Positions 8,001-12,669 of a DNA stretch of 12,669 nucleotides are shown here, one piece after another; within the stretch, counting starts at the first letter, position 1; each line of letters starts with the position of its first letter. The DNA is from Planctomycetaceae bacterium. GTDB taxonomy: Bacteria > Planctomycetota > Planctomycetia > Planctomycetales > Planctomycetaceae. A program made the position numbers and the translations under genes. The stretch covers positions 1 through 12,669 of the forward strand of contig CANHVD010000101.1 of NCBI GenBank assembly GCA_947463775.1. Reading direction: 5' to 3'. Below the pieces are notes generated by a model that was not told the origin of the DNA, ran no database searches, and saw only the letters and a list, made by a program, of their open reading frames with translations.

Positions 8001-8571
8001 AGATATCAATGCGTTGCAATACGTGGCATCGGGAGGGGCCGGTATTCCTGATGATGGTCGGGGACTTTGGCAGGTTGAACTGCAGCGGCTTCGCATGGAA
8101 GCTCCGCAGCAGGACGCTGATATCAGCGTGGGGATCATCGATCCAGGCTATGACGCAGGACGATATTTGATTCGCATGAAAGTCGTGGCGAAGTCGACTC
8201 CCGTGATGTTGGTTCTGGGTGCCGGAAAAGAACAGAATCTGGACGCGAATCTGCTGTCACTCGACAGGCAGGACTTTGGCAGAATTCTTTCGGTTCCCAG
8301 CGGCCAGATACATAGCCCGGCGGTCAGCGGTTTAAACTTGCCGGCCACCGGTTCGTATGAGTTCGAAGTTCTCATTGACGCTTTGCAGATGAGTGTACGT
8401 CTGAACGGTGTGTCCGTAATGTCGTCTGCCGTCCCCATGCTGAAACCCGGACGAGTGGGATTGCTTGTCCCGATGCAGAGCGGAAACGCGACATCCATCG
8501 AGATACGGCAGGCTCGAATTTTGATCCTGCCGGATTCGCAGGGGAACGTCTCGTCGGGCGGCACAAAATAA
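5041..8571 (+). CDS. Transmembrane Ser/Thr protein kinase with Ig-like sensor region
   Basis: A Hanks-type kinase of 1176 residues. Residues 1-80 form the linker typical of planctomycete kinases (SGLL, then LITQWQANQLL). The kinase domain covers about 81-348: glycine loop GKGGMGHV 88-95, VAIK with Lys110, Glu129 of helix C, HRDLKPGN with catalytic Asp204, MDMG with Asp226 (DMG instead of DFG), GTPDYMSPEQ 250-259, and SDVYSLG 270-276. All catalytic residues are present, so it should be active. After a linker there is one transmembrane helix at about 442-466, preceded by a basic stretch (RRPGKKK). Outside are three putative Ig-like (He_PIG-like) repeats at about 508-588, 590-683 and 685-780, each with a PAGV/LPGM/PPGV-like turn and a W-x-P strand; a helical region at 797-985; and a C-terminal beta-rich domain at about 1000-1165 resembling the concanavalin-like fold of DUF1080 (LNGVSV, GRVGLLV, IRQARI). 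The ATG at 5041 is the first possible start after an in-frame TGA at 4990; the next ATG is at 5107. Confidence 0.93.
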   Translation: MPDLHYTEFLTLLKKSGLLAPPQMESAQDVVKKLRDSAKTSSTGDLTADAVAAKFVSQNLITQWQANQLLKGQTGFILEKYRLLTPVGKGGMGHVFRAIDTISGATVAIKVMSRKLTGNQTLVNRFRREIRASSLLNNKHIVRTLDAGRVGKVDFMVMEYVNGDQVDRIVSRVSLIPVAMACDIVRQAAIGLQHAHEQKMVHRDLKPGNLIVDWSTDGNGVVKIMDMGLVRLSTDGEERTSVTKAGQVMGTPDYMSPEQGWDTATVDIRSDVYSLGCTLFRLLTGRVPFPGDNPLQVLMARCSKDAPSVKSLRADVPDPIDAIVRRMTLRDPAGRFQTPKELVDALEPFSKPLTVEGLKQALREAGADDVILLDLASAAENGDAQDAGYQQFLREMDSGAAVDLMLTTNGGQGQALNSTLPVLSQVDRRQTGPRRPGKKKNVTAGVIALASAGTLIALITLFVMVNHKSDEEVIPVKVLNANKAISVVPSVELQAAAPVTSKSGMTIQYQPEFVGAAPEAPEEGSHRFRAGKGTPAGVKVDEKSGLVSWEIPSAQAAADYEISVELAYVNQNIAKVIASTKLIVTVVTTAPRFTLPDREQQLVDPGKEFKTKIVASPAPDAASGLIYRLGPGALPGMTLDPTTGLFAWTPPEDESGRHNVGLQLYDPATSKEVARGSLVILVKPVFSLPSFPEQTAIAGETFKLTLIERPPKFFGRALRIVVKEGSPPGVTVDARRAVLTWSVPPDASGRYEIRLAPESLLPNVMMNFDQNRDLVIVVNVKDTQPEPGVPKVPAESEVSAAEAELRELFKRELAAAKSPGERASLANQLLDRSEEQSNSATDFALLDLVEELAEKSRAVDVSLKANRLRALRYETVELTTAVELAANFRSSSLNANQADAVIEHCLRLALMAARQKKYADVARLLTPPDQLLKKVDKASVGKQLADDVQKCKEIAEELSVENAVASDLKTSELSRRLEQWQFGDLFRDINALQYVASGGAGIPDDGRGLWQVELQRLRMEAPQQDADISVGIIDPGYDAGRYLIRMKVVAKSTPVMLVLGAGKEQNLDANLLSLDRQDFGRILSVPSGQIHSPAVSGLNLPATGSYEFEVLIDALQMSVRLNGVSVMSSAVPMLKPGRVGLLVPMQSGNATSIEIRQARILILPDSQGNVSSGGTK

Positions 8572-8577
8572 GGCTGA

Positions 8578-10062
8578 GTGTTCGCGGGATGTCTCATCGA
8601 CATGAGTACATCAATCGTAAACGCCAAAGGAATACCCCGCCTTCGACAGACTATTTTTCGATCCTGTCCGCACTCCCTGGAATCTGGCATAGGCTTTGCG
8701 TCTCAGCAATTTCATGTCCGGCTGAGAAATGCGGAAATCGTTCAGGAAGTGCTTGCAATGTTGCGTGAAGGCGACAATTCGATGATGGCCATCAGCCCAA
8801 AAACCGGGCTGTCTGGAAATCCTCAGGCCATCTACAGGAATCAAGTGCCCTTTCTACAGGCAGCCGCCGCGCAGGGAACGAGCATTCAGCAGGCCATTAA
8901 ACCTGAAGACGTAGTTCAGGCCTTTTGTACACCTTCGAAGCCGGCTGATTTCTCGAGTCGCCTGGCAAGTGATGCGCAAAAAAGTTCTTCCGGGGCAAAT
9001 GTTACTTTGGACGAAACTCAACGGCGAATTCTTGACCGGGGACTTCGGCAGAGGTTTGAGGCGATCAGTGCGTGCCTGGATGAAATCGTATGCGGTCGTC
9101 GCGTACCAGCGTACCTGCGAGAGTGCGGTTTCCTGTCGTCGCGTATTCGATCAGGGTTGCAACCGCTGACTGATTCGGTCCGAGCTGAAGTTGCATGGAC
9201 GTGGTTTGGCTCCACCGATATTCATCTCAAAATCAATGGCGATCTGACTGTCTTCGATCAGAACTTCTCCCTTCCGACGGGGCTGCAGGCTTTGTCATCT
9301 TTTGCAGCGGAAGGGCAAGGCTTGCCTCTGCTGTCATTGCCCGAGAAATCCGGAACCAGCGGAATTACTGTCCTGTTGACTCCGGGAGCGTTTACTTCCG
9401 CGGGGCCCGGCAACGAATTTATCGCAAACAGTTTGGATATTCAGACCGCACGCGGTTCTGATCTCTGTGTTCGCGGCAATTCGGTTTTCCTCCGCGTGAG
9501 CGGCAAAGAACTTCCGGTGTCGACCATCGTGCGCCGCATTGATGATGATCTACTGGACCCTAACTGCTTCCGACCTGATTCACTGGTAGGCGTTCCTGGT
9601 CTGGTGAAAGCCTGGAAGAACGGCGGCGTGGATGTGTTGAGTCCTCCGGGAGTCAGTCTCGCGAGTTGCCGAACCTTCGGTAAGTACATTCCGGATATGA
9701 TCCTGGAATTCCTTGGTGAAGAACCGATTCTGCAATCTGCCTCGGTCCTTGAATGCGAGGATCCCTCAGTGCTGCGACATGTGATGGCCAACGTGAAGAA
9801 CTATGCCATCCGCACGAATGATCCACTGCATCCGGCACGACCTTTCTTTGGTCGAACTGGCACGGCGGTGGAGTTTGCAGACCTGCTGTCGAGGCTCAGA
9901 AAGAATCCGGCAGCGTACGTCGCGCGACCGCTGCTGGAGGAATGCGATGCACCCGGTCATAGTTTGCGAGTCTTTGCGACGATGATGAATCGCTTCCGAC
10001 TGATCCCGGGATTCATCAGCCGACCATGTCAGCCGGACGGTGGAGCTCCCTATCATCTCTGA
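8578..10062 (+). CDS. Divergent circularly permuted ATP-grasp protein, probably degenerate
   Basis: From the GTG at 8578 this gives 494 residues; an ATG at 8602 (residue 9) is an equally good start. Neither has a strong ribosome binding site, although TAAGG overlaps the kinase stop. Residues 1 to about 140 are not recognised. From about 145 the order of motifs follows the circularly permuted ATP-grasp family (CP_ATPgrasp, DUF404/DUF407): ETQRRILDRGLRQR 146-159, VFDQNFSLPTG 225-235, LLTPGAF 266-272, VRRIDDDLLDPNCFRPDSL 318-336, GVPGL 338-342, YIPDMILEFLGEEPIL 370-385, and RVFATM then IPGFISRP toward the end. From memory of the family, the ADDK motif here is ASCR (362-365), the VVK motif is AIR (410-412), and the glycine-rich loop between the strands is PARPFFGR (419-426). 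Both ATP-contacting lysines thus appear as Arg, suggesting altered or lost catalysis. The gap to the kinase is 6 bp, so cotranscription is likely. The alpha-E and transglutaminase genes that often accompany this family are absent. Confidence 0.7.
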   Translation: MFAGCLIDMSTSIVNAKGIPRLRQTIFRSCPHSLESGIGFASQQFHVRLRNAEIVQEVLAMLREGDNSMMAISPKTGLSGNPQAIYRNQVPFLQAAAAQGTSIQQAIKPEDVVQAFCTPSKPADFSSRLASDAQKSSSGANVTLDETQRRILDRGLRQRFEAISACLDEIVCGRRVPAYLRECGFLSSRIRSGLQPLTDSVRAEVAWTWFGSTDIHLKINGDLTVFDQNFSLPTGLQALSSFAAEGQGLPLLSLPEKSGTSGITVLLTPGAFTSAGPGNEFIANSLDIQTARGSDLCVRGNSVFLRVSGKELPVSTIVRRIDDDLLDPNCFRPDSLVGVPGLVKAWKNGGVDVLSPPGVSLASCRTFGKYIPDMILEFLGEEPILQSASVLECEDPSVLRHVMANVKNYAIRTNDPLHPARPFFGRTGTAVEFADLLSRLRKNPAAYVARPLLEECDAPGHSLRVFATMMNRFRLIPGFISRPCQPDGGAPYHL

Positions 10063-10085
10063 TCACTGTTGATCATTTATGATCG
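10060..10085. repeat. TGATC motif in 10-bp phase between convergent genes
   Basis: TGATC begins at 10060, 10070 and 10080, one copy per 10 bp, in the 27-bp gap between two convergent stop codons. The first copy includes the TGA stop of the ATP-grasp-like gene. The first two are TGATCA, which is self-complementary, so they also form a short dyad (6-bp arms, 4-nt CTGT loop) that could act as a weak bidirectional terminator. Confidence 0.35.
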
Positions 10086-10089
10086 TGGG

Positions 10090-11061
10090 CTACTTCTGGT
10101 CATAGATTTCGCGGAAATCAACGTTATCAATGACCTGTCTCAGAATCAGGTAGGCAATCGCAAGCCCGCAGCAGAATGCGCTCAGATGAACGCACTCTGT
10201 AAGGCCAGTTTGAAATGAAGCGACCCCCTCGGAAACCATAGGCGGGATCTGAGGACTCTTACTGATCGATCGCAGGGCCACTCTTCCTGACACGGTCAAA
10301 CAGACTGCAGTAATCTTGCCTGCGACGCTCGCGAGCAGGCCAATCAAGATCAGGAAGCAGGATGTTCTGCGAAAACGAGATAACACAAAACTGATACCAC
10401 GACTAAGAGCTTCTGCTCCATCATCACCGTCGATGGCAATCGCCGACAGCCCTAGTAGCCAGCCGGCCAGCACGACATAAAGCCCGACGAGTGTCAGCAA
10501 AGAATACAACCAGAACACAATGTTCAATGCATCAGCATGATTGGGCCCTCTGGAGCTCCATGTCGGCAGATATCCTGCGAATCGAAAGCACAGCACCCCC
10601 AGAAGGACGATTGCTATCGTCAGGAATGTCGAAACAACAATCGGCTTCCAGCATCCCGCCATAAAGCGAAGAATCTGCAGGACGCCTGAACGTTCATGCC
10701 GATTGACCAATAACGCCGTAAAGCGTGCAATCCCGACTGCAGCAAACCCAAGAAACAGCATACGAAGAACCAGCAACCCAAGGACCGCGAATCCACGGGT
10801 CATTCCGTACACGAGAATCACTTCAATGCTGAAAACCCACTGAGCGAGGGTTGCGGATCCAAAAGTTGATACAGCAGACGTGAGATCAGGCGACTCGTTT
10901 TCGAAGGTTTCAAGGGGATTAAGCTGAAATCCGGCATAAACAAGAAACGCCACTATCAGACAGGGAATCGACCACGCGGCCCGCAATGATTCCAGCAACC
11001 GAACGGACGGAAACACCGCTGGCAGATCGATCTGACCGACTCGTACAGCATCCTTGTTCAT
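10090..11061 (-). CDS. Conserved planctomycete multi-pass membrane protein
   Basis: From the ATG at 11061 this is 323 residues with about six or seven membrane helices: SIPCLIVAFLVYAG near the N-terminus, two around WVFSIEVILVYG and VLGLLVLRMLFLGFAAVG, one at IVVSTFLTIAIVLLG, one or two at LYSLLTLVGLYVVLAGWLLG, one at CFLILIGLLASVAG, and one at SAFCCGLAIAYLIL. The stretch GWLLGLSAIAIDGDDGAEALSR resembles a conserved motif I associate with planctomycete membrane proteins of unknown function (a Gly-Trp/Pro-Leu helix, then an acidic loop and DALSR). The open frame continues upstream to an ATG at 11253, but AGGGA lies 7 nt before the ATG at 11061, the extra 64 residues look random, and a promoter-like sequence lies inside them, so the shorter start is preferred. 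It converges on the ATP-grasp-like gene with 27 bp between stops. No function can be assigned. Confidence 0.75.
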   Translation of the reverse strand: MNKDAVRVGQIDLPAVFPSVRLLESLRAAWSIPCLIVAFLVYAGFQLNPLETFENESPDLTSAVSTFGSATLAQWVFSIEVILVYGMTRGFAVLGLLVLRMLFLGFAAVGIARFTALLVNRHERSGVLQILRFMAGCWKPIVVSTFLTIAIVLLGVLCFRFAGYLPTWSSRGPNHADALNIVFWLYSLLTLVGLYVVLAGWLLGLSAIAIDGDDGAEALSRGISFVLSRFRRTSCFLILIGLLASVAGKITAVCLTVSGRVALRSISKSPQIPPMVSEGVASFQTGLTECVHLSAFCCGLAIAYLILRQVIDNVDFREIYDQK

Positions 11062-11102
11062 CCACGAATCCCTGCAATGAGCTGAGCCTAAGACGCCAGC
11101 CG

Positions 11103-11133
11103 ATTCTAGAAGTGCATTCAGCTCTCGCCTCAA
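11103..11133 (-). promoter_or_regulatory. Possible sigma70-type promoter of the membrane-protein gene
   Basis: On the minus strand TTGAGG (11133-11128) and TAGAAT (11108-11103) are separated by 19 bp. The -10 element matches the consensus at 5 of 6 positions and the -35 at 4 of 6; the spacing is slightly long. It would start transcription about 35 nt before the ATG at 11061, which agrees with the shorter gene start. Confidence 0.3.
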
Positions 11134-11546
11134 TCTCAATAAGTGTTCACTTCTGCCCGTATGGTAATAAAAGCAGATCTTTTCTGCCGGGTCTTTATGC
11201 CTCGACCAGCGATTGTGACGGGAGATAATCGTAACCAACTGATAGATAGACACTTACGATGAGAACGGCATTTGCCTTCTGTTGGCCGCACGTACCACAT
11301 TGCACGATGCCCTGTAACGCTTCAGTTCGCGGGCGAAAAAGAAAGCCTTCATTTTGATACCTCCGCCGACACCCTGGCGAACGCTTCGATTCGAATCTGA
11401 GATTCTACCATGAAAACGGGGCTAACCGAACCTGGCCAAACCAATTACCCCATCGACTAGCTGCCGATTCGCAAATTGCCTGTTTGGATGCCGCCTCCGT
11501 GGCGACGATATCGCCTTGAAACCAAGAGTAGCCTTAGGTGCTTTGT
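11134..11546. other. Intergenic region before the transposase element
   Basis: About 410 bp without a supported gene. The minus-strand frame that continues upstream from the membrane protein covers the left part but is not believed to be coding. On the plus strand an ATG at 11259 opens a 32-codon frame that contains a few cysteines; it has no ribosome binding site and is not called. No clear hairpin, tRNA or promoter was found in the remainder. Confidence 0.5.
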
Positions 11547-11639
11547 GATTCAGGCCCGGAGGGCTGGCATATCCTCTGCCGGGGCCGTCAGGCCCCGGAA
11601 TGCGATCGATAAGCCCCCGAAGGCCCGGAGGGTCGACAC
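11547..11639 (+). repeat. Left 93-bp REP-like inverted repeat
   Basis: It matches the reverse complement of 12114-12206 in two blocks: 11547-11600 with five mismatches over 54 bp and 11621-11639 with none over 19 bp. The 20 bp between them are unrelated in sequence but identical in length. Inside is a perfect hairpin, CCGGGGCC-GTCA-GGCCCCGG at 11579-11598. The motif AGGCCCGGAGGG appears twice in direct orientation, at 11552 and 11621, so the copy is itself built of two related units. Confidence 0.8.
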
Positions 11640-11662
11640 CTCTTTGCGGTTGAACAACGCTT

Positions 11663-12112
11663 ATGAGTACGCATCAGCAACTTCTTTATCACATTGTCTT
11701 CAGCACAAAGAATCGCCAACGCTGGTTGACCAATGGATTTCGCGACGAAGTATTCGCTTACATGACAGGTATTGCAAAGAATCAAGGAGGAGTCGCAATT
11801 CGCGCAGGTGGATTCTATGACCACGTGCATTTACTTGTTCGCATCCCAGCAAAGTTGGCTGTCTCTGATTTTGTGGGAACACTGAAAAGCAACTCCAGTA
11901 AGCACATTAATGACACAAGCGAACAGCTCCGAAAGTTTGGATGGCAGGACGGATTCGGTGCGTTCACCGTGAGCGTCTCTCAGAAGAACAGGGTGGTTGA
12001 GTACATTGAGAATCAGATCACGCACCATGCCAGTCACTCGTTCCAGGACGAGTATTTGCACCTCCTGAAGAAACACGAAGTGGAATACAACCCACGATAT
12101 GTTTGGGAGTGA
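11663..12112 (+). CDS. IS200-like Y1 transposase (RAYT family)
   Basis: A 149-residue HUH-type single-strand DNA transposase (Y1_Tnp, IS200/IS605 superfamily). The N-terminus MSTHQQLLYHIVFSTKNRQR is the family's usual opening, which fixes the start although no ribosome binding site is seen. The metal-binding HUH motif is His54-Val-His56 (FYDHVHLLV), and the likely nucleophile is Tyr114 (VVEYIENQITHH). The length is typical and the frame is intact, so the protein may be functional. Members nick and join single-stranded DNA at hairpin-bearing sites; RAYT members are thought to act on REP sequences, and such sequences flank this gene on both sides. No tnpB or IS605-type accessory gene is present. 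Confidence 0.92.
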   Translation: MSTHQQLLYHIVFSTKNRQRWLTNGFRDEVFAYMTGIAKNQGGVAIRAGGFYDHVHLLVRIPAKLAVSDFVGTLKSNSSKHINDTSEQLRKFGWQDGFGAFTVSVSQKNRVVEYIENQITHHASHSFQDEYLHLLKKHEVEYNPRYVWE

Positions 12113-12113
12113 T

Positions 12114-12206
12114 GTGTCGACCCTCCGGGCCTCTGGATCTAAAATCATTCGGTTCCGGGGCCTGACGACCCCGGCAGAGGATGTACCAACCCTTCGGGCC
12201 TGAATC
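12114..12206 (-). repeat. Right 93-bp REP-like inverted repeat
   Basis: This is the inverted partner of 11547-11639. Its hairpin (CCGGGGCCTGACGACCCCGG at 12155-12174) keeps the stem except for one C-to-T change in the equivalent strand, which still allows a T-G pair. The inner 19 bp next to the transposase stop are identical to the left copy, including the GTCGAC core. The motif GGCCCGAAGGG/GGCCCGGAGGG again appears twice. Confidence 0.8.
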
Positions 12207-12489
12207 GCAGCCAGGCTGCGGCGAAAACTTACTCCGGGCGGTTTGACGAACACGATCGAGCGTTGTTTCTGATCCGCACCGACGAGTTCCCGGCAGGCAG
12301 GACCAGCCAAATTCTGCGATGACACCCAATCCAGACTTGCGCGGGGGCCTGAATTGACGATACACTGTGGCAGCGATACCACATCGTGAATTGCGGTCGT
12401 CATTTCAGGCTTCGGCCTCCCACCTCCGGCTAATGCAAACATCGTCCACCGATGGCTACCTGTTTTTTCCTCCCGGGGATCCTCGTCCC
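12207..12489. other. Intergenic region before the DUF1501 gene
   Basis: About 280 bp between the transposase element and the last gene. It starts with the right half of a small dyad (12206-12220). TTGACG at 12354-12359 resembles a -35 box, but the best -10 candidate (GATACC at 12375) is at poor spacing, so no promoter is called. Minus-strand open frames across this stretch are antisense to the transposase and look random. Confidence 0.45.
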
Positions 12490-12669
12490 ATGAGCCTGCA
12501 GAATCCTCACGGCATTCCTCGCCGATCGTTTCTTGTTGCATCCGGGATGGGATTTGCCGGACTCAAGTTCGGTCGCCCGGTTCAAGCTCGAGATACCGCC
12601 GGAGCGGCCAGCTCACCCGGGACAGCGAAGTCCACAATTCTCTTCTTCCTGAGCGGCGGAGCGTCTCAC
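12490..12669 (+). CDS. DUF1501 family protein, N-terminal part only
   Basis: Sixty codons are visible before the window ends. The product begins MSLQNPHGIPRRSFLVASGM: the twin arginine followed by SFL and a hydrophobic stretch (VASGMGFAGLKFG) is a Tat-type export signal. After a short linker comes STILFFLSGGASH, the characteristic first strand and GG-x-SH turn of DUF1501, a sulfatase/alkaline-phosphatase-like family that is abundant in planctomycetes and often encoded beside a DUF1549/DUF1553 protein. The function of the family is not established. An in-frame ATG at 12433 would add 19 residues; the start at 12490 is chosen because the Tat motif then lies near the N-terminus, but neither start has a clear ribosome binding site. 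Full-length members have about 400-480 residues, so most of the gene lies outside. Confidence 0.85.
   Translation, partial: MSLQNPHGIPRRSFLVASGMGFAGLKFGRPVQARDTAGAASSPGTAKSTILFFLSGGASH

Larger units (their letters stand above)
11547..12206 (+). mobile_element. REP-associated tyrosine transposase (RAYT) element
   Basis: A 450-bp transposase gene is framed by two 93-bp imperfect inverted repeats (11547-11639 and 12114-12206). The element is compact: the left repeat ends 23 bp before the start codon and the right repeat begins 1 bp after the stop codon. This arrangement matches IS200-like RAYT genes, whose single-strand transposition chemistry uses hairpins near the ends instead of classical terminal inverted repeats. 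No target duplication was seen, as expected for the family. The exact outer ends are uncertain; beyond the right repeat a further dyad (CGCAGCC-A-GGCTGCG, 12206-12220) may belong to the element. Confidence 0.7.

Noticed and set aside
8148..8690. Minus-strand open frame of 180 codons
   Set aside because: Antisense to the end of the kinase and the start of the ATP-grasp-like gene; no recognisable protein features.
11062..11253. 64-residue N-terminal extension of the membrane protein
   Set aside because: No ribosome binding site at 11253, composition unlike the rest, and a promoter-like sequence plus AGGGA support the start at 11061.
11259..11357. Cysteine-containing 32-codon plus-strand frame
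   Set aside because: No ribosome binding site, no repeat of the cysteine spacing, and too short to support.
11547..12206. CRISPR array
   Set aside because: Repeats are inverted around a transposase gene and only two units occur per side, without regular unique spacers.
11831..12541. Minus-strand open frame of 236 codons
   Set aside because: Antisense to the transposase and crossing both the right repeat and the DUF1501 start; its length is a by-product of codon bias on the other strand.

Overview
The window reads as a planctomycete chromosome segment, most like Planctomycetaceae or Gimesiaceae relatives; the genus cannot be fixed from the sequence. The evidence is a very large membrane-anchored Hanks-type Ser/Thr kinase with the typical planctomycete N-terminal linker and putative Ig-like repeats, the start of a DUF1501 (Tat-signal, sulfatase-like) protein, a conserved planctomycete multi-pass membrane protein, and many starts without a clear Shine-Dalgarno sequence.

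Layout. Bases 1-284 are a non-coding leader with a perfect 17-bp palindrome. A 681-residue secreted protein of unknown function follows (285-2330, +). It converges on a DASS/SLC13-type anion transporter (2550-4139, -), whose 3' end carries a terminator-like hairpin. A control region with several short palindromes and direct repeats separates the transporter from a divergent gene for a small secreted Gly/Tyr/His-rich protein (4527-4865, +). Next is the 1176-residue kinase (5041-8571, +), whose start codon lies inside a perfect 18-bp-arm inverted repeat. Six bases after it begins an open frame (8578-10062, +) that I read as a divergent circularly permuted ATP-grasp protein in which the expected ATP-binding lysines and glycine-rich loop are changed. 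It converges on a multi-pass membrane protein (10090-11061, -). An IS200-like/REP-associated tyrosine transposase (11663-12112, +) follows, bracketed by two 93-bp inverted repeats that carry REP-like hairpins. The window ends inside a DUF1501 gene (12490 onward, +).

How it may fit together. The kinase and the ATP-grasp-like gene are the only clear candidate operon: same strand, almost abutting. A transmembrane kinase with a large extracytoplasmic sensor followed by what looks like a pseudo-ATP-grasp protein suggests a signalling pair, but this is inference from position and missing residues. The other genes look like independent units. The best leads for something new are the start-codon hairpin of the kinase, the degenerate ATP-grasp partner, and the inverted-repeat-bounded RAYT element. 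No CRISPR array, tRNA or rRNA was seen.
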